Source: Saccoglossus kowalevskii
Taxonomy: Eukaryota; Hemichordata; Enteropneusta; Harrimaniidae
Length of the DNA stretch: 20,009 bases
Direction of reading: 5' to 3'
Assembly (NCBI RefSeq): GCF_000003605.2
Contig: NW_003114957.1
Span: 342,950 to 362,958, forward strand
Numbering within the stretch: the first letter of the stretch is position 1; the number at the start of each line of letters is the position of its first letter. The notes beneath the pieces were generated by a model that saw only the letters and a list, made by a program, of their open reading frames with translations, was not told where the DNA came from and did not search any database. Shown here piece by piece: positions 8,549 to 19,045 of the stretch. A program made the translations under genes and the position numbers.

Positions 8549-11500
8549 ATGAGTAGTCTACATTGCATAGCTGTTTTCCTGGCACTGGCAGTTGTCAGCA
8601 AGGTGAGTAACAACCGGCAACGTTTAGTAACATACCAATTTACTTGATTGGTTTAATTTGACGTCCTATATTCAATTAAGAACGATTCCGTTGTTTTAAA
8701 TACTCCCGGTTAATTGGTGAAATGTTTTCGCCGCAGACTAGTTGGAGAAAATATTGAGTTTATTCGTGATATCTTATTTTGTTCAAATTATAATGCACCT
8801 TCGACCACGGAGGGTTCCGTGTGTATTGGACGATACGAGTGTTTACGTCCAATGAAAAGTAAACATTATAGCTGATGAAGACTTTGAGTTTGGCATGGGC
8901 AATCTATCGGTTTTGTAACGACTGTTATTCTTCAAAAGGTTCTTAGGAACTATTCGCCATATTTTTGACTATTTGGAATCACTGTGCATGGTGATTCTCC
9001 GTGTCCGGCCATCCCATATTTTGGAATCGTCCCACCATTCAATAAAAATAACACGATATCGTGTTCTTGTTGTATTACTGTTTCCGTGGGGTGTTTAGTG
9101 GATATATTCATGCATACATTGTTAGTTTTTTGAGTTTGTGTTTCATTTTAACTCGACATATGTTTCTCAAATAAACTCTGTTCAAAATTCTCCATGGCGA
9201 TGACTGGTATAGCATTTATCTGATAAATATACCGGTATTTTCTTAGCCAGAAACAGAGGTTAATTTTTAGCATAAATTTAAAAAAATGCAATTTTTTCTA
9301 TAATATTATAAGATTTTTTCACTTAACAAATTCATGTTGCTGCAGATTAAGAACATTTTATAGTTATTGTTAAGCTCTTTGAATTGACAGTGAATATAAT
9401 ATTACAGTTGGCGATGTGATAAAACGATGTTGGATTTGTCACATTTAACACATTTTTTTTATTTCTTTTGTATTACAGCCCAGTATTGCTGAAGCAGGTA
9501 CGATTATTTTTTTTTTCATTTTGGGAGACCTTCGCTAAGTGTCGAAGGATATTTGCATATTCTAAACTTGAAATCAACAAGTTTTGGAAGTGCGAACTGT
9601 CACCATTCGGTTATAGTATTTGACAACACTAAACGAGTAGTTTCGCTACCAGACGTTCAGAACGATACAGAAACTTGGATGTTTCAAATATCAAGAATTT
9701 TTTCAATGCCAAGTTTGCTAGATGTCTGGTAGAATATAAGTATTGTTATGACGATGATGTCAAATCAATTAATTATTTACAAAAGATAAAAAATGTAAAT
9801 TATTCTCCGTAAGGGATATAGTTCGTTTCGTTCGTTTCAAACTGCACACTTAAAGGAAAGTTTATATAATTAGGTATTAACTCTTCACACTCAGTATGTA
9901 ACAAACACGATGATTGGTCGTTTAAGAATTGTAGTTTTCCATGACAGGTGTTGATGGCTAACTTGTTTTATACGTAATATTTTCTATTTGTATCGATTGG
10001 CAAACTGTAAACTAGCGAACATGTTTCATGATTGAGCGTCAACAAGTATTATAGGTTATATCATAAGTTATATATGTTTTAATGTTGAGTTATGTTTTCA
10101 TGTTGAACTCCGTTTCAATGTTATACATTTTTTTTATTTTTTCATTCATTATTTTTATCAGATCAACCGCATGTTATTCTAATATTTGTGGATGACATGG
10201 GATGGAATGATGTACATTGGCACAACCCTGATATCGCAATGCCCAACTTGATGGATCTCGCCGCTGATGGCGTCATATTCAACCAATCATATACCCATCC
10301 AACATGTACACCGTAAGTGATAATATTGTTAATGTGCATGGAATTTAGTTATAAATTGTTCAGTCAAGTTCAATATAACAGCAATAAAAGTCAATGTAGA
10401 ATTTCAGCGTCTTGCTTCTATTTTGAATTATGGGTTCATTGACATCATGATAGCATACAGGTTAATTTCAGTATCTAGCTTCAATTCTAAATCCTGAGTT
10501 GGTACCGTATGATATGATACGCAATATACGTCTGAAATATTATACCATATATAGATGTTTATATGTAATTCTTTAGATCAAGAGCTGCTATGATGACGGG
10601 ATTGTATCCTTTCAAAACTGGAAATCAGGTAAGAATTACTTTCAACGAAATACAATGTATCTGGCTTCGCAGCACATATTTACTGGAAAATAACGATACA
10701 AATTTACATTTTTTAAAATAACACTAACATTGTTTCATTAGTTAAATAGAAAACCTAAAAGAAATTCTGTTCATATATATTTTACAGCATCAAATGGTGT
10801 TCAACCTTCATCCTAGTGGGGTTCCATTGGAATTCAAGCTATTACCAGAAAAACTTAAAGAAGTTGGATACTCTACTCATATGGTAGGAAAGTAAGTAGA
10901 CCATAGCATTTGTTTGCTGTACTAAAGATTATGCGATTGCGATGCTGAGAGCCTGATCTAATTCTCAGCTTTACATTCTTATGCTATTTGTGTTTTTTAA
11001 ATAAATTTTTAATAAAGGATATCCTTCATATAAGCTTAGGCAATTTAAGAAGATCTTTTTCAGTGGCCAGAGTTTTTTAAAACAAGTTGTCGCAAAGGCA
11101 GGAACCTCAAAAAATAATTTGATATCGGTAAATAACCTCGACCGCAGGAATGTCATTACACGTGGTTGCTAATTTGACACAAAATAAAAGTCACACGCAA
11201 TGATAGAAAGCAAAAATATACAGATACAGTCAATAATATTTCTATGTATTTCTATTATGTATTTCTAATTTCTAAATTTGTTTTTAGATGGCATTTAGGG
11301 TTCTGTAAAGATGAGTATCTACCAACAAATCGTGGTTTTGATTCCCACTATGGTCTGTGGACATTGGGTGTCGGTGATTACGATAAAATGAATGGAGTAC
11401 TCTGTAAGTTAACTATTAGTAAAACAATATACTTAATCATAAATATATGTCTAAGTATATGACAGTGGTGATATTGTGCCATAGTTATGATAACACGTTT

Positions 11501-14500
11501 TCGGGAACGGGTCGACTGAGACAACGATTTTATTCAGTTCACTCATCTTTGAATTGATTTGTCATTCTAGCTCCTTCAGCAGGATATGATTTCCGTGATA
11601 ACATGGGAGTAGTGCCAAAAAGTGACGGTTATCTTGCAGTGAGTATGAATAATATTATTGTCATAAACCAATGTCAAAACACGCATTAAACAGAAACGTA
11701 TATTGTTTACAACTAATTAGGTAAAGCACGGTGCCACGCTTTCGAGATTCTGGTAAAAACTTGAAAACAATAAAATAATAAATCGACAAATTATATCATT
11801 ATATCTTTCTCATACACAGTTAATGCTTGGTGATAGAGCAGAGCATATCGTAAATACACATTACCCAGGAACTCCACTTTTTCTTGCGTTTACTCTGGAC
11901 ATCCCTGCTAAGCATCTGGAGGTAACTATCTTATTTTGTTGGTTACAGTGAGCTAACAACAATAGTATAATTAACCTAAATTTAATCACTTGATGGAAAT
12001 CCTTCTTTGGTACAAAATGTGTATATCATGCATGTACTTGTATACATTTATGTTTGTGTGTTATTTCCTCAAGATTCCAGAAGAGTATGAAGAAAAGTAT
12101 TCTGATATCGAAGATGATAGAACTAGGCAATTTTATGGTGAGTAAAGTAATTCCATATAAGCATAGTTCTATTCATCCCTGGCCTAGGACATTACATACG
12201 TCATCAAGTGAACGTCGAAACATTAACCATAATGCATTCGTATTTATTAGTACGATGTTAAATAACACTATGGGTCCGCCTTACTTGTAATAAATGAATG
12301 CCCCGTTAAAGTATGTAAAATTAAAAATTTAGTATTTTCACTATTGCAGGAAAGTTGACTATGATGGACGATATAATTGGCGGTGTGGTGGATGCGTTGA
12401 AGAACCGTGGAATGTATGACGATTCGCTAATAATATTCATAGGAGACGTAAGTGACCAACGTCTATTATGTTCAGTTAATTTAAAAACGTGCTGATATCT
12501 AGTCTATGACTATCTGTAAATGTCTGTGTCATGTTTTGTCCAAATGTGGAGACTGATTTAGATGGATAGTTATCATCGTTTTATTTTGAATGCTACAGTT
12601 TTACAAGGCATCGCCTACTTTAACTTTGCGTGATTAATTTGATATATTTTAAATTCTAAACCTCCTCGTTTACCATAATCTATCTTCCCGTGTAGATATT
12701 TAAGAATTTCCACTCTCAGATTTCATAATTTAATAATAATATAGTTGAGTGGAATTCCAAGTTTGTGTCGTCCATATATCCATATGACTATATTTATTTA
12801 CATAGAATGGAGCGTTATCGTCTCAATCGGGCTCCAACTATCCATTCCGCGGTATTGCTGGAACGATGTTTGAGGGCGCTACTCGCGTACCATCTATTGT
12901 CAGTGGGAAGGGAATAAAGAAGACTGGATATGAAAGCAATGAGTAAGTTAACTGTAGTAATTACAATCTCACAACGATGATCACGAGTATGATTGAAATC
13001 CCAAGGTTAATGCACTGTCTTAGTCAGTGTCAATGACAATATATAACATAAAATACCCTTCTAAAATGTGATGCTAAGCAATTCAGAAGACATGTACCAG
13101 GGCCAGCTAGTCGCGTTGTTTTATACAGTTTTAAATTTTCAACCATTCTCAGATAACATATAAGTTAATTTCCACTTGGTTCATAGGTTATACAGCATAG
13201 TTGATATACACAGAACAATCCTTGATGTGGCTGGAGCTAAAGCTGGTAAGTTAACACAAAAAGTCAATAAATTTTAGGCATGTTGTTTCACGACCGAATG
13301 TTAAATAGTGGACGTTTTAATATTTACATCGAGGTTTCTATAATATGTTTCGTATTGTATTTGACAGAGCCTGAACTTGACGGTTTAAGTATGTGGCCTA
13401 CATGGTCAGAAGATAAACCATCGCCAAGAAATGAAATCCTCTATAATATCGATGATGATCCAGTGTCCCCTGGTGCTGCTATCAGGTAAACAGTGATATA
13501 TGTATGTATGTACGTTAGTTGCGTATACAAAACTGTTTTCATTTCCGGTTTCTGTAGAATAATTGAAATTCTACTTTTTATTGTATCATTTAGAAGAACC
13601 GAATAATTGTTCTAACAAATGATAAAGGTGTGTGTGCTGCAAAACAATGGTGGAATATAACATATATGCATACAATCATGTCATGAATTATGTTTTGTAT
13701 GTTTTTTTAGGATCGGCGACTATAAACTGATTACAGGACACCCGGATTTATTGTATCCATATCGGGACATCAGTTTAACAGGTAAACACCCACAGAATTT
13801 TCGATTATAGTGTTATCAGAACCAACGTATCGCGGACGTATTTTCGATAGTGAAGGCAGTGGAATTGCATTTACTATGCCTCAATATGATTACACGATCT
13901 GACGCATGTCAATGTATATTTATTTCAGATAACTATTACAATTACGGTGACGCCCCAGCAAGCGGATTGCCAAGTACAGACCAACAATCACACGCACCGG
14001 CTCCACAGAACGTAGAATACTTGTTCAATGTCGTTGGTAAGACGTTTTTTTTTCAAACAAGTGAACAAACATAAGTACAGACAAACTATTAACAAATAAA
14101 CACCCATACCATGACCACTACAGCATAGCGTCTTGTTCATGTAAGCAGACGCGCGCATTAGAGGAAACAGATACTGATTCATAACAAAATGTTCCCAAGC
14201 AAGTTTTCAGTTTCACAATTTTGTTAAAATAGTGAATGTTTTATTGATTCAATTCTAAGGTGATTATTTAAAAGTTTGAAATTGTTTGTAAATTTCCTGA
14301 ATTGTGTCATGAAATGTTACTGTCACCTTATCGCATGGTCAAATACGATTATCGCAAGTTCAACAAAATAGTCGCCATTTGATATAATATTTCCCGAAAC
14401 ATGCCCCAATATTGAAATAAATTTACAAAGACTTACTCATGTTCCTTTTTCAATGCAGTTGACCCAGAAGAAAGGAACGACATCTCCGCTGATCATCCAG

Positions 14501-14631
14501 ATATAGTACAGGATTTACGTGATCGATTGGATGAACATCGTAAACTGCTAATTCCACCAGTAAACCAAACAACAGAGCTAGCCGGTGCAGCTGGGAATTT
14601 TAATGATGTATGGTCACCTGGTTGGTGTTAA
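8549..14631 (+). CDS. Secreted arylsulfatase B/I/J-like protein, 16 exons, 497 aa
   Basis: Sulfatase of the alkaline-phosphatase-like superfamily, expected in the secretory or lysosomal pathway, where relatives remove sulfate esters from glycosaminoglycans. Seen: a leader peptide (about residues 1-24); metal ligands D35-D36; formylglycine motif C73-T-P-S-R77; GKWHLG with K127 and H129; a P-x-x-R-G-F-D stretch at 139-145; PEEY at 224-227; D276-N277; FRG...EGATRVP at 290-305; [11 protein letters not shown] at 360-370; DPEERND at 442-448. The last two resemble the ARSB/I/J branch more than ARSA or GALNS. N-glycosylation sequons: N65-Q-S and N476-Q-T. An in-frame TAA at 8522 supports this start. 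Length is slightly below human ARSB. Odd: residues equivalent to ARSB H242 and K318 are A218 and A294, and the mature chain has only three cysteines (73, 133, 497). Family is near certain; catalytic activity is doubtful. Confidence 0.95.
9479..9497 (+). other. 19-nt micro-exon (exon 2)
   Basis: This exon encodes PSIAEA plus the first base of D25. It is flanked by a strong acceptor (pyrimidine tract, TATTACAG) and the donor GTACGA. It links the hydrophobic leader in exon 1 ([18 protein letters not shown]) to the catalytic domain that starts at [12 protein letters not shown], so it should carry the signal-peptidase cleavage region (A22 or A24). Skipping it would shift the frame, because 19 is not a multiple of three. 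Confidence 0.75.
10305..10307 (+). other. Catalytic cysteine codon (formylglycine precursor)
   Basis: TGT encodes C73 of C-T-P-S-R, the motif recognised by the formylglycine-generating enzyme (SUMF1 type). In this family that cysteine becomes the nucleophilic formylglycine. R77, which contacts it in relatives, is encoded in the next exon. Confidence 0.9.
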
Positions 14632-14990
14632 ATGAACTAATACATACACTCAAAGCATGCGACGGTTCCCAAACTACTCAATCTATCATATCACTTATTA
14701 TTCAATACTGTTGTTCGATCTAATATTACTTATTTATCTTGTTAGTGTATAGCCAATATTAGATTTCTGTTACGCGTGACATGAAAATGTTTGCTTACGT
14801 CAGCAACTTGTAGGCTCGTTCGAATTGGCTAAATATTTGTGAAACGAGGTTATTGTTTACTGCGTAACTGGCTACGAACGAGATAGCAGATTGTATGACG
14901 TACTCAGGCAAAACATATCACGTGTTATACTCTTCGATGATTTAATTGGGTTGTCAAAGGTATGAAATAAAAGTTCATTGTTACAACGAA
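14632..14990 (+). other. Probable 3' untranslated region of the sulfatase gene
   Basis: From the TAA to shortly after the AATAAA at 14966 there is about 350 bp with no coding potential. An 8-bp perfect inverted repeat (CTCGTTCG at 14815-14822, CGAACGAG at 14875-14882) could form a stem with a 52-nt loop. The exact cleavage site is not visible. Confidence 0.6.
14966..14971 (+). terminator. Polyadenylation signal AATAAA
   Basis: Canonical hexamer 335 bp after the stop codon, followed within 10-20 bases by the T/G-containing stretch TTCATTGTTAC. It is the first canonical signal after the stop, so it is the likely gene end. Confidence 0.65.
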
Positions 14991-16529
14991 GAAATTTGCT
15001 TCTCAGTAGTTTATTTTGAGTAGTGGATGTTATGTTATTTTTAATTCATTCTTATGTCACATTCTAAATACTTATAACTACATAAGCACTTTATTATGGG
15101 TTCCTATTTTTGTCATATTTGAATGAATTGAGAAATGTCAAGAAACTTTCACCGAAAAATAAATTGGCATGTACATAAAACAGAATAATCCTGCCTTTCT
15201 ACCATAGTCGACACAATTTGTCAAGCTTGCCAGAAAAAATGGTGAGAATACTACTTTTTTTTGAAAACTATTACATCGAAATTCCTCTCCCCTTAATATA
15301 CTGTTTTGTTATTATAGGTAGTGAGTTTCTAAATGTTACCCACGTTTTGGTTTCTATACCTGTATATCAATATCACATACTTATTTGGCCATGCGGTCAA
15401 CAGTATGCGTATGTCCTCCGACATGCTGTAAGTTACCCGTATGAAATGTATTTTCTCGAGGCCGCAATTCATATATTATAGGTAACTCAAATCCCACACG
15501 GGATTCTGGATTCTGCTCAGTACGAACGATAACTATTTTAATTTCAACAGCAATGTTCAACATATATTTACATTGACATACTCTAAATGAAAACCCTAAT
15601 TGGTAATACTATGAATGTATACAAGATATTTATTATAGTTGTTTTGTCTCAGACTTTAGTCTTATCACTAAAGCATGATTTTTAAAGATGTCATCATGGT
15701 AGAAGACATTGGTCTATGGTGGACTGTGGAAAAGAAATGCGGGAAAACGGGCATTAGGAAATAATTGACTGAGTGATTGTTACTGACGTAGAATATATAT
15801 TGACTTTAAATACAAAGGGTACACTCATTTCTCGCATCCTCTATCCCGAGACTTTGGCATGACTTGAATACTAGATTCAGATTAATGTCAATTTTATATT
15901 ATAATACATATTATATGCATGTCTCAAATCCGTCTAAGATGATAACAGTCGTCGCACAATGTCAATGATTTGTTCACTACGTCTTTCCCATTTAGATTTC
16001 CTCTTCAGTCTATTCTCGTAATTTTCCAGCGACAAAACATAGCAAACTGCCGGGTCTGCGTGCTTTGTGGTACACTTCTCTGTTGGTCCGAAAGCAATAC
16101 ACATCGGCTTGAGCATTTGAACGACAAGTCATTGAATTACGTCATCTCCGCTAGCATTGTTAATAATGCAGACGTCATCTTTTTTACAAATATTAGTTGA
16201 TACATGCACAGAGTTTGAAAATGACCTAATTCTTGAAGTGGCGCAATACATAAAAAGTGTAAACTTTTCCAACTGATCGAGCATTATTTGCAAATAACAC
16301 CACATATATGTGTGCAAGTGTCATCCTAGTTACTGCCTTTTTTTTAATTCATATCGAGTTCGTTAAATGATTAGAACTTCGAGGGCGTGAGGGTCTGCTA
16401 AATATGCATAATTTAATATAAACACATTTTGAAAGAAAATAGTTTCCATATGCCTACTTTAAAGAAACCTTATAATAAATAACCTTTTATACAAATATGG
16501 CATAATAAATCACTAAATTTTAAATAGAG
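14991..16529. other. Intergenic, no supported gene
   Basis: AT-rich DNA. An 87-codon plus-strand frame (15218-15481) is hydrophobic and resembles nothing I know. A 60-codon minus-strand frame (15934-16116) has a basic, charged C-terminal half that looks somewhat protein-like, but it has no recognised domain, no clear splice sites and a stop codon five codons upstream of its ATG. Confidence 0.4.
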
Positions 16530-16700
16530 CAGTGGCGGGGCATGGGGCAGAGGGGGCGACCTCGAAAAAAATTTTTGGGGCGTCGCTCTCCAGAATCAAG
16601 CTGAAACCCTTTGTGTCAGAATAATTTCGTTTCAGAGGGTCTGGATTTCATGTTTTTAAGACGGGGGCATGCCCTGGACTTTCTAGTTAGGTGGCGCTTT
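16530..16700. repeat. GC-rich candidate transposon-terminus fragment
   Basis: An abrupt GC- and G-rich patch starts at GCAGTGGCGGGGCATGGGGC, followed by G-rich and A/T-run sequence, inside otherwise very AT-rich DNA. CAGTGGCG-type starts followed by G-rich sequence are common at the ends of old DNA transposons in animal genomes. I found no matching CGCCACTG end nearby, so if this is an element it is a fragment. Class not determined. Confidence 0.35.
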
Positions 16701-18940
16701 CGGCGCGAGGTTGGTGAGAAGATCTCGTCACTCCATGTAACATTGCGTGTCGTTGCCTCTGTACAATGGCTCGAACAATACATGCACTAGACACGTACCG
16801 AGAACTATATACTCATATGATATTGTTAATACATACAATTTGTTTGATAAATTTACATTTGTTATACGGCAATACATACGACTGGATAAAACAATTGAAA
16901 GACGACTGTATCTTCAGGAAATCGGAAAAATTTCTCCACGTTTCCGCTGCAATTTTAGAAGAATAGCAATCAGAATCAAATATTGTACATTTTCGTTGTC
17001 GTATACTTGGAAGTAGCATTTTGAATTGCAATTACAGTGGCTGAATATAAATATATTGTGTTATATTTTACGATTTTTTTATTTTACTTTTATGTCCGAG
17101 AAATTTGCCGAATCAGCTAATAAAAATCTGGAAAAGTTATTTCAAATTATAGTGACACGCCTTGGGTATGTCATGCAATGAATCATGCAGTTCAGATTCA
17201 GAATTTTCTCATTCTGTATTGAAACTGGTCGATATCGTGGTGAGTATGTTAAAGAAAAAAAGAATCATCTAGAAAACTGGTAACACTTGTTATATTGACC
17301 ACTTTATAAAGATTTTCGTGGAATTTTGTGTAATGTTCCTTGTTATCAGAATGGTTATGGATTGCACACAATGTGAATCCGGAAGCACTTATGTTTTGTT
17401 TTTCAATAAAATACACTGCTTTAATAAGAAACTTTCTTTCAAAAACAATATTAATAATAAAAAAAAAACATCTGTAATTTCAAACAGTGGAGTTTTAGTA
17501 TTTATGGAAAAGTGTTTGTCGGAGTAAATGCTTTCTGTTGAAAATTAACACAAAGCAAAAGCACCAAAATGTTTTTCAAGGCAAAAGCACTTACAATGCT
17601 TCAAACCAAACCACCAGACTATATATAATGTTACACAATGTGCTAAGTATAAGACATATTTGTGTTTATGAGAGTAATTTCGATTGCTACTTCTTTTGTG
17701 AGATATCTTTTGTAAACGACGTTTTCTCACGATGAGCAGTTTTATATGTTCGGTGTTCAAGTGACTGGTAACTTGGCTCGTGCGCATGCACGATTGGATT
17801 ATACAATCAGAAGCAAGTGGAAAGGTGGCTTGTTCGACAACTTGGATTGATGACTTTTAGATTTTCCGAGACGGGAACCGGAAGTTATCATAAATAAACT
17901 TGAGGTATGGTGGTGTTGCTCCCTTACAAAACTTAAATTTAAAAATTTAAATTAAAAAATGTAATTGATATAGCCGACGTCGGCAGTTCTGTACTAGATT
18001 CTCGTTTGCATTTTCATTAATTTTCATTGTGTTTTGGTTGGTACGATAAGTGATTTAACTAAACTTACTACATTAATTTTACAGCGAAATAAATTTCTTA
18101 TCGAAATCATTCAGAGACTTGATCTGAGTTATAATAAGGCAGATTTTCGTTTCACAATTAATACGCGTACGCTTAATTATTTTGGGAAATATTACATATT
18201 TTAATTTAAATATCGCATTGCTCGAAACATTAATGATTAATAAAATTGCTTACCGGTTCTTGATAACATATTTTTCAGATAAAAGAGGTAATTGGTCAGA
18301 GCGAACGAAGGTGGTTTTGCCAATATTGGAAATTGAATTTGTGCTGTTAAATATGGATTATTTTTATTTGGTTAATATCTGGTAAGGTAATACACACTTG
18401 CCAGTTTGAATATTTCGTATGGCGTGCTTTCTTTTGCTTTTTCACAGCTACCGTGAGATATATATATCTTTATTTAGAGTGAGTATTTAGCCCATTGGCT
18501 TGATGGTTTATATACTAGTCCTATAATAAATATATTTACTTACTGTCTGTCAATTATCCCATACAATATCAAAAATCGCCGTATAGCAATTGTAAGGTTA
18601 CTGTCATGAATTTGTTTTTGCGTATCTGTTGACCGACTTAATTAGCTGATTATTAGCGAATTGCTGTGTTATGTCTGTCATCGTTTAGGCCTATTTGAAG
18701 TTTTGGACGGAACTTGGCTCAGTGATTTGGAACTAATTACGAGATAACCGTCGCTATTCTGACTATTAATTCTGACAGTTGGTATTCGTAGTTATTAATG
18801 TAGTGAACGATTTATCAAAAGATATGACGCATTCAGTACTTAGTGTGATTGGCTTTATGATTGAAAGTTACGCCCTAGAGTCTTTTTACTGTTTTGTAAT
18901 TGGTTAGAGTTTTGAAAATGAATAAAGTTGTTTTAGTTGG
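16701..18940. other. Intergenic, no supported gene
   Basis: AT-rich sequence with only short frames lacking known motifs (for example 16747-17016 and 17538-17735). Small palindromes are present: GCCGACGTCGGC at 17973-17984 and AGATATATATATCT at 18456-18469. An AATAAA at about 18920 precedes the next repeat-like block, but no gene could be tied to it. Confidence 0.4.
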
Positions 18941-19045
18941 TCTTGGGGAGTACAGCAGAACAGACGCAGTCCTGGAGAGACTTGGGGCGAGCCTTGACGC
19001 AGTCTAAAAGAGTCTTGGGTCAGCCTTGCGATAGTCTTGGAGATT
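18941..19045 (+). repeat. Imperfect tandem repeat, CTTGGGG-type units
   Basis: Units beginning CTTGGG or CTTGGA recur at 18942, 18981, 19014 and 19036. They are spaced 39, 33 and 22 bp apart and share GAC/GAT-GCAGTC-like and AGCCTTG words. The block is GC-rich relative to its surroundings and is followed to about 19250 by further GC-richer sequence. It may be part of an unrecognised repeat or a solo LTR-like remnant. I cannot place its ends. Confidence 0.45.

Larger units (their letters stand above)
8549..14631 (+). other. Exon-intron structure of the sulfatase gene
   Basis: Coding exons: 8549-8602, 9479-9497, 10162-10312, 10577-10628, 10788-10891, 11288-11403, 11571-11638, 11820-11921, 12074-12137, 12350-12447, 12806-12942, 13187-13245, 13368-13485, 13711-13781, 13929-14036, 14459-14631. 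Together they give 1494 nt, 497 codons plus TAA, with the frame kept at every junction. All fifteen introns begin GT and end AG, and most donors read GTAAGT or GTGAGT. Introns range from 122 to 876 bp, with the longest first, as is usual. Intron 3 splits the catalytic CTPSR motif, intron 5 splits K127 of GKWHLG, and intron 10 falls between D276 and N277. The junctions were read by eye from splice consensus and protein similarity, without transcript evidence. The least certain is the acceptor before 12074 (CCTCAAG). Confidence 0.88.

Noticed and set aside
8512-8556. Upstream ATG with a short overlapping frame before the sulfatase start
   Set aside because: It lies before the transcription start predicted from the TATA-like element, is out of frame with the sulfatase and ends just past the true start.
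11244-11462. 72-codon frame starting in intron 5 of the sulfatase gene
   Set aside because: Its middle part is exon 6 read in the true frame. The start and end are intron sequence. Included only as exon 11288-11403.
12054-12290. 78-codon frame overlapping exon 9
   Set aside because: It is in a different frame from the sulfatase product and crosses the exon-intron boundary, so it is a shadow frame.
13280-14074. Short plus-strand frames at 13280-13489 and 13850-14074 as separate genes
   Set aside because: They are exons 13 and 15 of the sulfatase with flanking intron translated through.
14811-14890. tRNA-like stretch with GTTCGAAT near 14818
   Set aside because: There is no acceptor, D-arm or anticodon arm arrangement around it. 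It is better explained as an inverted repeat in the 3' UTR.
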